Notes under the pieces: model-generated
What the model saw: only the letters and a program-made list of their open reading frames with translations
Told to the model about the DNA's origin: nothing
Database searches by the model: none
Part shown: piece by piece, positions 1-6,713 of the stretch
Layout: each line of letters opens with the position of its first letter
How positions within the stretch are numbered: position 1 is the first letter of the stretch
Position numbers and translations under genes: made by a program
Source: Bacillota bacterium
Lineage (GTDB): Bacteria > Bacillota > Clostridia > Christensenellales > Aristaeellaceae
Reading direction: 5' to 3'
Length of the DNA stretch: 19,457 bases
Assembly: GCA_023411175.1 (NCBI GenBank)
Contig: JAEYPB010000018.1
Coordinates: 1 to 19,457 of the forward strand

Positions 1-56
1 GCGCCGCCCGCGGGGCGTGGCGGGGGCGGCTCTCAATTTTGGCCTGGGGACCGGCA

Positions 57-713
57 TCACGCGTCGCGCTTCTGGGCGGCGCGGAACATGGCGATCAGCC
101 ACACGTAGGCGATGGTCTTTGGGATCATCAGCGTGCCGACGGGCGGGAACATGTCCGCGAGCAGCACGACGGGAATATAGAAGGAGAAGCTCAAAACGAC
201 CGCCAGCCACGCGTGGCGAAGGGGCGGATCGGCCTTTGCGGAGCGGAAGAAGAGAACCATCAGAATCACGCCCAGCGGCAGATAGGGAAGGTTCCGGTAG
301 ACGCCCCAGAGGAGCGGCGGGTTCGCGCTCAGCCAGCCGTTCTGCGGGAAGAGGCAGAGCGCCGTGCGAAAAAGGGTCAGCCCCCACACCCAGAGGGTGA
401 GGCTGCGGCGCCCGGTCACGTTGTAGCGCGCGCGCCAGGCGTGGTACAACAGCGCGTAGAACACCGTGGCGGTGATCGACGTGACCAGCTTGCCGATCCC
501 CAGCGGGACGATATACTCGGCAAGGCCGGTGGTGTTCAGCGCGATCATCCGGGGCACCAGGTGGAACGCGTCGCCAAACACGAGGAGGAGCGCCATCGAG
601 CCGAAGAGGAGGTACTGCGCCCGGCCCCGGGCGTTTTTGAGAAGCGCGACGCCCAGCCAAAGCGCCGACGCGAAGTACAGAAGGTCAAAGACCGTCTCCA
701 TGATCGCCTGCAT
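57..713 (-). CDS. Multi-pass integral membrane protein of unknown function
   Basis: A 218-residue protein made almost entirely of hydrophobic segments, with about six to seven predicted membrane helices separated by short basic loops (for example around residues 3-25, 33-50, 64-90, 104-122, 138-156 and 167-205). It has no signal peptide distinct from the first helix and no catalytic motif that I recognise. The ATG at 713 is preceded by an AGAGGG ribosome binding site about seven bases upstream, which supports this start over an internal ATG at 701. It is transcribed divergently from the ketopantoate-reductase gene. I do not recognise the family. Only its membrane location can be stated, and any transport or sensing role would be a guess. 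Confidence 0.75.
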   Translation of the reverse strand: MQAIMETVFDLLYFASALWLGVALLKNARGRAQYLLFGSMALLLVFGDAFHLVPRMIALNTTGLAEYIVPLGIGKLVTSITATVFYALLYHAWRARYNVTGRRSLTLWVWGLTLFRTALCLFPQNGWLSANPPLLWGVYRNLPYLPLGVILMVLFFRSAKADPPLRHAWLAVVLSFSFYIPVVLLADMFPPVGTLMIPKTIAYVWLIAMFRAAQKRDA

Positions 714-807
714 GCCGATCCCTCTTTCATCGTATGATGACCGGTTTTATTTACCCCGTCGGGCGGGTTTTCAATCCGGCGGGGCGGCCTTTCGGGCCGC
801 GGGGCGG

Positions 808-836
808 TTGAAATTCCCGATAAGCGTCGATATAAT
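808..836 (+). promoter_or_regulatory. Sigma-A promoter for the ketopantoate-reductase gene
   Basis: A -35 box TTGAAA (808-813) and a perfect -10 box TATAAT (831-836) are separated by exactly 17 bases. Transcription would start near 843, leaving a leader of about 84 bases before the TTG start codon at 927. A small GC hairpin (GCGGCC/GGCCGC, 785-800) lies just upstream. Confidence 0.75.
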
Positions 837-926
837 GGGGGAAGCAAGTTGGAGCGCGGCATCGCGCCGTGTTCCCCATGAACAGCGGTTCGGTTTCGGA
901 AAAAGAATGACTTGGGAGGGCATCCA

Positions 927-1844
927 TTGGAAATCAGAAGTGTTTCGATTGTCGGCATGGGCGCGCTGGGCGTACTGTACGGGGAGATCCTGTCGAGATA
1001 TCTTCCGGAGGGAAGCCTCCGGTTCGTCGCGGACGGGGCGCGGATCGAGCGGTACCGGCGCGACTTGGTGTACTGTAACGGCGAGGTCTGCCGTTTTTCG
1101 TACCTGACGCCCGAGGAAACGGGAAATCCCGCGGATCTACTGATCTTCGCGGTCAAGTTCGGCGACCTGGAGGCGGCCGTCCGCGCGGCCGCGAACCAGG
1201 TGGGGCCGGGGACGGTGATCATTTCTCTGCTGAACGGCATCGTCAGCGAGGAAGTGATCGGGCGGGCGCTGGGGGCGGAGAAGGTGATCCCCGCCGTCGC
1301 CCAGGGCATGGACGCGGTCAAGGAGGGGAACCGCCTGACCTACAGCCGGAAGGGGGTCATCGTATTCGGCGACCGGCCCGGCGGCGGCGCGGCCGGACAG
1401 GTGGAGGCGGTGCGCAGGCTGTTTGAGGCGGCGGGCGTACCCCATCAGGTAGAAAGCGACATGCGGCGGGCGCTGTGGAACAAGTTCATGCTCAACGTGG
1501 GCGTCAACCAGGCCGCCGCGGTGTTCGGCTGCGGGTACGGCGGACTGCAGGCGGAGGGCCCCGCCCGGGACGCGATGATCGCCGCCATGCGGGAGGCCCT
1601 TGCCCTCGCCAGGCTCGAGGGCGTCGACCTGAACGAGGGCGATATCGGCGATTGGATGAAGCTGATCGGGACGCTCAGCCCGGAGGGGAAGCCCTCCATG
1701 CTGCAGGACGTGGAGGCGCGGCGGCACAGCGAGGTGGGGCTCTTCGCCGGGACGGTGCTGGCGCTCTCCGAAGCGCACGGGATCGACAGCCCGGTGAACC
1801 GGATGCTTTACGAGAAGATTATGGACATTGAGAGGGATTTCTGA
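927..1844 (+). CDS. panE: 2-dehydropantoate 2-reductase (ketopantoate reductase) family protein
   Basis: Members of this family reduce ketopantoate to pantoate with NADPH in the cytoplasm, a step towards pantothenate and coenzyme A. The N-terminus has the Rossmann dinucleotide motif GMGALG (residues 10-15). The C-terminal helical domain has the family lysine in WNKFMLN (about residue 186) and the conserved SMLQDVEARRHSE segment. At 305 residues the length is normal. I chose the TTG at 927 because GGGAGGG lies six bases upstream, at 914-920; the in-frame TTG at 912 would place that site inside the gene. It has its own strong promoter and no pantothenate genes beside it. Paralogues acting on other 2-oxo acids exist in this family, so the exact substrate is inferred. 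Confidence 0.85.
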   Translation: MEIRSVSIVGMGALGVLYGEILSRYLPEGSLRFVADGARIERYRRDLVYCNGEVCRFSYLTPEETGNPADLLIFAVKFGDLEAAVRAAANQVGPGTVIISLLNGIVSEEVIGRALGAEKVIPAVAQGMDAVKEGNRLTYSRKGVIVFGDRPGGGAAGQVEAVRRLFEAAGVPHQVESDMRRALWNKFMLNVGVNQAAAVFGCGYGGLQAEGPARDAMIAAMREALALARLEGVDLNEGDIGDWMKLIGTLSPEGKPSMLQDVEARRHSEVGLFAGTVLALSEAHGIDSPVNRMLYEKIMDIERDF

Positions 1845-2266
1845 AAAAGCGTCCCGGGCGCGCGACGACCAAAGATGCGGATGCCGCTACCCGTGTTTGT
1901 TCGATGGCGGGTTCCCGTTCCCGACGTGCACGCCGCTCGGAAGGGTTGAGACCCACGAGGACTTTGATGATGGTTTGAACCGGCGCGGCATTGCCGCGCC
2001 GGTCAAGCTGTCAAAATACTGCGTCTTTTGACAGCGAAAAGCAAGTCCTGTGAATCTACGATTCACGGCCGGACTTGCATGCGAAAAGGAATGCAGCCTG
2101 CGACCGTACATGCCGCTCTCCGGCTGCCTTTATCCGGGGGCTGCGGCCCCCGATACCCCTTAAGCCGGAACGGCTTGCACTTCTCCCTTTCTCGGACTGC
2201 ACCTCTTTTCCATCGATTTGTCTTTTTCGACAGGTTGACCGGGCCGGTTTAATATGTAAACGGGGC
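1845..2266. other. Gene-free stretch with a cluster of perfect hairpins; possible structured RNA
   Basis: No convincing coding region is present in this 420-base stretch. It holds a series of perfect inverted repeats: an 11-bp stem with a 3-base loop (1979-2003); a 10-bp stem GCTGTCAAAA/TTTTGACAGC (2007-2035); a two-part stem with outer GCAAGTCC/GGACTTGC and inner GTGAATC/GATTCAC (2041-2078); a 7-bp CGGGGGC/GCCCCCG stem (2135-2152); and AAGCCG/CGGCTT (2162-2176). Read on the minus strand, the 2041-2078 hairpin is followed by TTTTC, so it could be a weak terminator for the convergent membrane gene. The density exceeds what two terminators need, so a noncoding RNA is possible, but I cannot assign a family. 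Confidence 0.4.
2041..2078 (-). terminator. Possible weak intrinsic terminator downstream of the DUF4405-like gene
   Basis: The outer stem GCAAGTCC/GGACTTGC (8 bp) encloses an inner stem GTGAATC/GATTCAC (7 bp). On the minus strand the structure is followed by a short TTTTC run. The T-run is short and the hairpin is nearly 190 bases past the stop codon, so it could equally be part of a structured RNA. Confidence 0.35.
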
Positions 2267-3118
2267 TTATGCCCCCGCGAGCCGAGATTTTTTGCGCAAG
2301 GCGCGGTCAATCAGGGCTGTCAGCGCCGCGAACAGGAAGGCGATCGAGGTGAATTGGGCGAGGGTGGAGAGCGCGCCCAGCGCGCTGCCGGATGGTTCCT
2401 CGTGGCCGCCCCGGCCGAAGCTCTGACCGTCGCCGGGCGCGCGGTCCCTGCCACTGCCATCGGACTCGCCTTCGGGCAGGGTGGCGTCAACGGACTGGGT
2501 GGATTCGGAGGACTGGGAAGCGTCCGCAGGCTGGGCGCCGGGGAAGTTGCCGCCGCGGCTGCCCTCGCCGCGCTGGGCATCCGCCGAGAACGGCATCGCG
2601 AGCCAGCGGGTGAAGCTGGTGGCGGCCACGCCGTAGGCACCGTAAGCCATGAGGAAAAGAACCAGAACCGCCGCGACAGCCCTCGGCAGCCGAATCCAGC
2701 GGGAGAAGATGCCCTTTAAATACCGGTAGTGAAGCCCCAGGTGCACGCCCACGAGGATCAGCGACAGCGCGGCGCAGCCGTAATGGAGAGACTTCCAGGG
2801 GCCGCCCTGTACCGCGAGGCCGGGGAAGGCCACCTTCGAGATCATGATGCCGGAGACGCCGACAATGAGGAAGGAGACGAGCATCAGCGCGTCCACGATC
2901 CACATCAGCCGCGTCCGGTTGTCCGCGGTGCGAAGTTTCACCGTCACGCGGCGGATCCATTTGAAGTTAAGCCCCTTGTGGACGAAGAAAATGCCGATGA
3001 GCAAAAGCCCGCCGATCTCGTGAAAGGCAAGACCCAGCGCCTGCTTTCTGTACATCAGCGCGATCACCGCGAGCATGAGGACATCCAGTACGACTTTGAC
3101 GACCGTTTTCTTCTTCAT
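2267..3118 (-). CDS. DUF4405-like membrane protein (putative b-type cytochrome) with a disordered periplasmic-type loop
   Basis: A 283-residue membrane protein with about six helices (roughly residues 8-24, 30-48, 70-90, 103-124, 142-162 and 255-275). Histidines sit inside or beside the helices (AFHEIGG, FVHKGL, SLHYG, GVHLGLHY). That pattern fits DUF4405/cytochrome-b-like proteins that bind heme and move electrons across the membrane. Between the fifth and last helices lies a loop of about 70 residues rich in Gly, Ser, Asp, Glu and Pro that looks disordered. The ATG at 3118 was chosen because AGGGAG stands just upstream (complement of 3126-3131) and the family motif begins there; further upstream in-frame codons lack a site. 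It stands alone, and its partner in electron transfer is not visible. Confidence 0.7.
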   Translation of the reverse strand: MKKKTVVKVVLDVLMLAVIALMYRKQALGLAFHEIGGLLLIGIFFVHKGLNFKWIRRVTVKLRTADNRTRLMWIVDALMLVSFLIVGVSGIMISKVAFPGLAVQGGPWKSLHYGCAALSLILVGVHLGLHYRYLKGIFSRWIRLPRAVAAVLVLFLMAYGAYGVAATSFTRWLAMPFSADAQRGEGSRGGNFPGAQPADASQSSESTQSVDATLPEGESDGSGRDRAPGDGQSFGRGGHEEPSGSALGALSTLAQFTSIAFLFAALTALIDRALRKKSRLAGA

Positions 3119-3225
3119 TCGATCCACTCCCTGTACGCCCATTGTCCCATGTTTATTTGAGACCGGCGTGAACAAACCGTGAATGAAACGGCGTAAAACG
3201 GCGGCGAGACTGCTAATTTTCATTG

Positions 3226-3259
3226 AAAAAGCGCCCGCGGAATACGTCTCGCGGGCGCT
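3226..3259 (-). terminator. Intrinsic terminator of the HTH/membrane-protein operon
   Basis: On the minus strand, AGCGCCCGCG pairs with CGCGGGCGCT across a loop of about nine bases, followed directly by TTTTTC. It lies 18 bases after the stop codon of the small membrane protein (3277), so it ends that operon and separates it from the DUF4405-like gene. Confidence 0.85.
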
Positions 3260-3276
3260 CGGGGGTGATGAGAGCC

Positions 3277-3735
3277 TCAATACTTCCTGTTGTAGTAGAA
3301 CCATAGACCGGCCCTCGTAAACGCAATAAACGACGCAACCATTAAAAGCGTAAACCCGACGACCTCCTGCCCCGCGAAAAGGAGGCCCATGCCCGCGAAC
3401 AGGACAACCCCCATCACAAACTGAAGCGCCCAGCCGCCGGTCTTGCTCTGGATCATCAGAAAGCGCTCGTCATGCTCCCGGACGTACATCGCCTTTAGCT
3501 TTGCTTCGTCCTTCAGAACCTTCCACATCCTGACCACGCGCACGATCATGACGGCCGCCATCGCGAAGAAGAGGCCCGAGTACATCCCCGTTGAGAAGTC
3601 GCGCATGTGCGCTTCGCTGCCGATGGACCGAAGATAGCCATAGACGCCCGCCGAACCGATGAAGACCAGCGCGCAGGCCGCGCAGACGATCAGGACGACC
3701 ATCCTCCGCTTGATTACGTTGCGATACTCAGACAT
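3277..3735 (-). CDS. Small four-helix membrane protein, partner of the XRE regulator
   Basis: A 152-residue protein with helices at about residues 13-33, 48-68, 100-120 and 123-143. A charged loop between the second and third pairs contains a YVREHDER-type motif. This layout resembles DUF2178/DUF3796-type membrane proteins, which in Bacillota are usually encoded directly after a small XRE regulator. The ATG at 3735 lies ten bases after GAGG and follows the regulator stop codon by two bases; a GTG at 3741 that overlaps the stop is an alternative start. The tight coupling shows co-transcription with the regulator. The function is unknown; a membrane stress or signal-sensing role is only inferred from this common pairing. 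Confidence 0.75.
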   Translation of the reverse strand: MSEYRNVIKRRMVVLIVCAACALVFIGSAGVYGYLRSIGSEAHMRDFSTGMYSGLFFAMAAVMIVRVVRMWKVLKDEAKLKAMYVREHDERFLMIQSKTGGWALQFVMGVVLFAGMGLLFAGQEVVGFTLLMVASFIAFTRAGLWFYYNRKY

Positions 3736-3737
3736 TT

Positions 3738-3944
3738 TCACTCAACCTCCACATCCGAAAAATCAAAAACCTCTTCAATTTTCAGTCCGAAATGCTTGGC
3801 GATCTTGTACGCCAGGACCAGCGAAGCTGTGTACTTGCCTACCTCCAGCGAGGTGATCGTCTGGCGCGTGACGCCCACCGCCTGCGCCAATTCTTCCTGG
3901 GAGAGCTTGCGCTGCTTGCGCAGTTCCGGTATCCTCGTGCGCAT
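3738..3944 (-). CDS. Small XRE-family (Cro/CI-type) transcriptional regulator
   Basis: A 68-residue stand-alone helix-turn-helix protein. The HTH covers about residues 13-34 (LSQEELAQAVGVTRQTITSLE), followed by the usual fourth and fifth helices and an acidic tail. It is the size of the minimal XRE proteins common in Bacillota. The ATG at 3944 has AAAGGAG seven bases upstream; an in-frame upstream ATG at 3974 has no such site. It is the first gene of a two-gene operon with a membrane protein. The promoter 50-80 bases upstream contains three evenly spaced copies of an operator-like repeat, so autoregulation is likely but inferred. Confidence 0.88.
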   Translation of the reverse strand: MRTRIPELRKQRKLSQEELAQAVGVTRQTITSLEVGKYTASLVLAYKIAKHFGLKIEEVFDFSDVEVE

Positions 3945-3974
3945 TTGCCCACTCCTTTCTGGCCGCAAAAGCAT

Positions 3975-4032
3975 AGCGCGCTTTGCATTTTAAGTATAGC
4001 TTGCTTTGCGTAACATGTCAAGCCCGCTTTGC
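3975..4032. repeat. Three operator-like direct repeats with exact 23-bp spacing
   Basis: The 12-base pattern AGCnYGCTTTGC occurs at 3975-3986, 3998-4009 and 4021-4032, each 23 bp from the next. The invariant core GCTTTGC starts at 3980, 4003 and 4026. One copy lies between the -35 and -10 boxes, one just upstream of the -35 and one just downstream of the -10. Spacing of about two helical turns puts all copies on roughly the same face of the DNA, as expected for cooperative regulator binding. The XRE protein encoded next to it is the obvious candidate ligand. Confidence 0.65.
3993..4021 (-). promoter_or_regulatory. Sigma-A promoter of the XRE/membrane-protein operon
   Basis: On the minus strand, TTGACA (complement of 4016-4021) and TATACT (complement of 3993-3998) are separated by exactly 17 bases. 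The predicted start is about 40 bases before the regulator's start codon. Operator-like repeats flank and overlap both boxes. Confidence 0.85.
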
Positions 4033-4090
4033 AAAAATGCATTGTAAAGTATTGCACCCAGACCCAAAACAGCAAACAAGGCCCGCGCCC

Positions 4091-4347
4091 CGGAAACCCG
4101 GAGGGCGAAGGCCTTTGGATTGAAAGAGTATTCGTTCCCGCCCACATGCCAAAAGCCGAAGGCGGCAACCCCGGCCGTCCTCTTCCATCGTTCCCGGCGA
4201 CATGCTGAAAGACGAAGGAGAAAACCCCGTCGTTCCACTCAATCGTTCCCGGCGACATGCGCGCCGGGAACGGTTTCTGGAACCAGTGCAAACACTGGTG
4301 GAAGAAACGATTCCTCAAGTCAGCGAGCCGCCCGGAAACCCGGAGGG
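4091..4347. repeat. Intergenic direct repeats and hairpins between the XRE and LacI genes
   Basis: This part of the 462-base gap (3945-4406) holds no credible gene. TCGTTCCCGGCGACATGC is present at 4188-4205 and 4243-4260, with a degenerate copy at 4132, giving a 55-56 bp period. The third copy runs into its own inverse, forming a perfect 11-bp stem with a 7-base loop (4244-4272). A second imperfect hairpin centred on CCAGTG/CACTGG follows (4273-4306). A 15-base string CGGAAACCCGGAGGG occurs at both ends (4091-4105 and 4333-4347). The hairpins may help end the LacI transcript, but no long T-run is present. Confidence 0.55.
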
Positions 4348-4406
4348 TTTCAGGTGAGCGCATAACCCACGCGCAGAAAGACGCGAAGCGGATTTCGGCG
4401 CAATCG

Positions 4407-5420
4407 TCAGCTGCTGGTTCTCGCGATCAGTTCCACATCCATGACTCGGCACTCGAAGGGGATTTCCTGCCTGCCCTCGATTCGGCGCAGCAAAAGCTCG
4501 GCGGTGTGGCGGGTTTCGGCCTTTTTGTCGGCGGAGATGGAGGTGAGCCCGAAGGGGATGCACATGTGCGAGAGGATGTCGTCAAACCCGGCCATGCGCA
4601 CGTCCTCCGGGATGCGAAGCCCGTGCTCCTGAAGCCAGCAGGCGGCTTCCAGCGCCATCAGGTCGCTGAAGGCGAAGACGCCGTCGAAGCGAAGGCCTTC
4701 GGCGCTCAGTTCGTCCAGCGCGCGGCGCACGCTGCCCGCCATCGACGACGGCACGCTGCGCTCCACCGGCGTGAGGCCGGCCTCCCGGAGCGCGTCCCGG
4801 TAGCCGCGGCCCCGCTCCCGCGCCGAGGAGATTATCTCCGGGCCGTTGAGGAAGAGAATCCGGCCGCAGCCCCGGTCGATCAGGTGGCGGGTGGCGATCA
4901 GCGCGCCCTTGTAGTCCGCCCAGACCACCGAGTCCCGCTCGAGATCCGGAAACGCGCGGCCGGACAGCACGTAGGGCACGTGGTGCTGGTCCATCAGATC
5001 GAGGGCTTCGCGCCCCTTCTGGCAAGGGCAGAGCACCACGCCGTCCACCTGGCGGCTGATGGCGGTGCGAACCGCACGGCGCTCCAGCGCCTCGTCCTCG
5101 TCGGTGTTCAGGATGAGCACCTGGTAGCCGTGGCGGCGCAGTTCTTCTTCCAATTCGCGGATCTTGATGGCGAAGAGCATGTTGGAGACGTCGCCGAAGA
5201 TCAGCGCCACCGTGTGGGTGCGACCCGAGCGCAGCGAGCTGGCCACCACGTTGTGGACATAGCCCATCTCCAGGGCGACCTTGCGGATCTGGTCCCGGGT
5301 CTCCTGGGCGACGGAGGCGGAGTTGCGCAGCGCCTGGGAGACCGTGTTGGCCGTGTAGCCGGTGCGCTCTGCGATGCTCTTGAGCGTCGGCAGGCCGTCC
5401 TTTGTTTTCAGTCGAGCCAT
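4407..5420 (-). CDS. LacI/GalR-family transcriptional regulator, divergent from the glycyl radical operon
   Basis: A 337-residue repressor-type protein. Residues 11-33 form the LacI helix-turn-helix (PTLKSIAERTGYTANTVSQA), followed by the hinge helix region (VHNVVASSLRSGRT). From about residue 62 comes the periplasmic-binding-protein-like ligand domain (VALIFGDVSN..., DGVVLCPCQ..., GVFAFSDLMALEA..., MAGFDDILSHMC). Its length is normal. The ATG at 5420 follows AGAGG six bases upstream; an ATG at 5438 lacks a good site. It is transcribed away from the activase/glycyl radical enzyme operon. The perfect palindrome in that promoter is a natural operator for it. The ligand is probably the pathway substrate or a related sugar or small metabolite, but this cannot be read from the sequence. 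Confidence 0.9.
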   Translation of the reverse strand: MARLKTKDGLPTLKSIAERTGYTANTVSQALRNSASVAQETRDQIRKVALEMGYVHNVVASSLRSGRTHTVALIFGDVSNMLFAIKIRELEEELRRHGYQVLILNTDEDEALERRAVRTAISRQVDGVVLCPCQKGREALDLMDQHHVPYVLSGRAFPDLERDSVVWADYKGALIATRHLIDRGCGRILFLNGPEIISSARERGRGYRDALREAGLTPVERSVPSSMAGSVRRALDELSAEGLRFDGVFAFSDLMALEAACWLQEHGLRIPEDVRMAGFDDILSHMCIPFGLTSISADKKAETRHTAELLLRRIEGRQEIPFECRVMDVELIARTSS

Positions 5421-5466
5421 ATTGATCCTCTTCGGCACCGCGCAGCACGCGGTTATTTTAATGTTA

Positions 5467-5494
5467 ATTATAGCGCGTTTTGTCCATTTGTCAA
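5467..5494 (-). promoter_or_regulatory. Sigma-A promoter of the LacI-family regulator
   Basis: On the minus strand, TTGACA (complement of 5489-5494) and TATAAT (complement of 5467-5472) are both perfect, with a 16-base spacer. The start codon is about 50 bases downstream. Confidence 0.8.
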
Positions 5495-5577
5495 ACGGCG
5501 GCCTGGCGGCGCGGGGTTATGTTGAAAAAATGGTTGTGCGTAAGGCTGAATCACACAATAATATTTCAAGGATACTA

Positions 5578-5606
5578 TTGAATTATCGATAATATAATGC
5601 TATACT
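5578..5606 (+). promoter_or_regulatory. Sigma-A promoter of the activase/glycyl radical enzyme operon
   Basis: TTGAAT (5578-5583) and TATACT (5601-5606) are separated by 17 bases. A start near 5613 leaves a short leader with AAAGGAG five bases before the ATG at 5646. The promoter overlaps a perfect palindrome, which implies repression by steric block. Confidence 0.75.
5582..5593. promoter_or_regulatory. Putative LacI-family operator (12-bp perfect palindrome)
   Basis: ATTATCGATAAT is a perfect palindrome with a central CG, the hallmark of LacI/GalR operators. It sits at the end of the -35 box and in the spacer of the operon promoter, and the LacI-family gene lies divergently about 160 bases away. 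Binding is inferred, not shown. Confidence 0.6.
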
Positions 5607-5645
5607 CTGCGTATTCTAACACGGAAGGCGCGCAAAGGAGAACGG

Positions 5646-6713
5646 ATGGCTGCGGGCATTGTGTTTGACATCGAGGAGTTCGCGGTTTACGACGGGCCGG
5701 GCATCCGAACGGTGGTCTTTCTCAAGGGGTGTCCGCTCAGGTGCCGGTGGTGCCATAACCCGGAGAGCTTTTCAAAAGCGCCGCAGCGGCTGAAAAGCCG
5801 TGATTTGTGCACCCATTGCGGCGCGTGCCGGGCGGCGTGCCCGAAGGGGCTGAACGGGGACGAAGGCGCGGGCGGGGCATCCGGCGGGGATGGCGCGGAC
5901 ACCGACCGGGCGGGCGGTTCGGAAGCGGCGCGGGGCGCGAAGCGCGACGGAGAAGCCAGCCGGGAGAGCGACGCCCGCGGAGTGCGGGACGCGAAGCGGG
6001 ATGGAGAAGCCCGCCGGGAGAGCGACACCCGCGAGGCGTGCGATACCCGCGGGGCGTGCGACGCCTGCGGGGCGTGCGACGCCTGCGGGGCGTGCGTCAA
6101 GGCCTGTCCCCGCGGCGCGCTGCGCATCGCCGGGCGGGAGATGACGGCGGCGGAGGTTTCACGGCGGGTTTTGAAGAACGCGCGGGCGCTCACGATGAGC
6201 GGCGGCGGTGTGACCTTTTCCGGCGGCGAGGCGCTGATGCAGCCGGATTTCGTCATCGAAACGCGGGCGATGCTGGGCGGCCTCAACGCGGCCATTGAAA
6301 CTTCCGGCTACGCGGAGAAGGCGGTGTTCCGGCGCGTCGTTCAGGAGATGAACCTGGTTCTGATGGACGTCAAGCTGGCCGATCCGGCGGCCCACAAAAA
6401 GTGGATCGGCGCGGACAACGCGCTGATTCTTGAAAACCTCGCGTGGCTGAAGGATTCCGGCATCCCGTTCCGGGCGCGGGTGCCGCTGATCCCGTCGGTC
6501 ACCGACGCGCGGGAGAACCTCGCAGCCATCGCGCGGCTGTTGGACGGTGCGCGAAACCTCGAGCGGGTGGAACTGATGCGCTACAACCGCGCCGCGGGCG
6601 CGAAATACGCCCAGACGGGGCTTTTCTACAAACCGGACTTTCCCGAGGATCAAACGCCCGACGCCTGGGCGGAACCATTCACGAAGCGCGGCATGGAGGT
6701 CATCACGCTATGA
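5646..6713 (+). CDS. Glycyl-radical enzyme activating enzyme (radical SAM, PflA-like) with repeat insertion
   Basis: Radical-SAM activases cleave S-adenosylmethionine to abstract hydrogen from the glycine of a partner glycyl radical enzyme. The SAM cluster motif CPLRCRWC (C29, C33, C36) is intact. Two ferredoxin-type motifs follow: C55/C58/C61/C65 (CTHCGACRAACP) and C144/C147/C150/C154 (CDACGACVKACP). The SGGGVTFSGGEAL segment (about 185-197) is the family's SAM-binding region. The protein has 355 residues, longer than usual, because about 75 residues of Gly/Ala/Arg/Asp/Glu-rich sequence separate the two ferredoxin motifs. This insert contains 54-bp and 18-bp duplications and three extra cysteines (C132, C138, C141). 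The start has AAAGGAG upstream. Its stop overlaps the start of the glycyl radical enzyme (ATGA), so the two genes are translationally coupled. Confidence 0.92.
   Translation: MAAGIVFDIEEFAVYDGPGIRTVVFLKGCPLRCRWCHNPESFSKAPQRLKSRDLCTHCGACRAACPKGLNGDEGAGGASGGDGADTDRAGGSEAARGAKRDGEASRESDARGVRDAKRDGEARRESDTREACDTRGACDACGACDACGACVKACPRGALRIAGREMTAAEVSRRVLKNARALTMSGGGVTFSGGEALMQPDFVIETRAMLGGLNAAIETSGYAEKAVFRRVVQEMNLVLMDVKLADPAAHKKWIGADNALILENLAWLKDSGIPFRARVPLIPSVTDARENLAAIARLLDGARNLERVELMRYNRAAGAKYAQTGLFYKPDFPEDQTPDAWAEPFTKRGMEVITL
5937..6033 (+). repeat. 54-bp tandem duplication inside the activase gene
   Basis: About 43 bases beginning GCGAAGCG at 5937 recur at 5991 with a few substitutions (period 54 bp, 18 residues). 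They encode AKRDGEASRESDARG and AKRDGEARRESDTRE. The reading frame is kept. Confidence 0.8.
6036..6089 (+). repeat. 18-bp tandem triplication that multiplies cysteines in the activase
   Basis: Three 18-bp units start at 6036, 6054 and 6072, the last two identical. They encode ACDTRG, ACDACG and ACDACG. The last unit supplies part of the canonical ferredoxin motif; the earlier ones add C132, C138 and C141. Confidence 0.85.

Noticed and set aside
1887..2111. A 74-codon minus-strand open frame in the hairpin-rich gap
   Set aside because: It crosses several perfect hairpins, has no ribosome binding site and no domain. A structured RNA explains the region better.
4257..5525. A 422-codon plus-strand open frame opposite the LacI gene
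   Set aside because: The minus strand encodes a complete LacI-family protein with HTH, ligand domain, promoter and ribosome binding site.
6443..6709. A longer start for the glycyl radical enzyme inside the activase gene
   Set aside because: The ATG at 6710 overlaps the activase stop in the usual coupled way, and the extra upstream residues are just the activase read in another frame.
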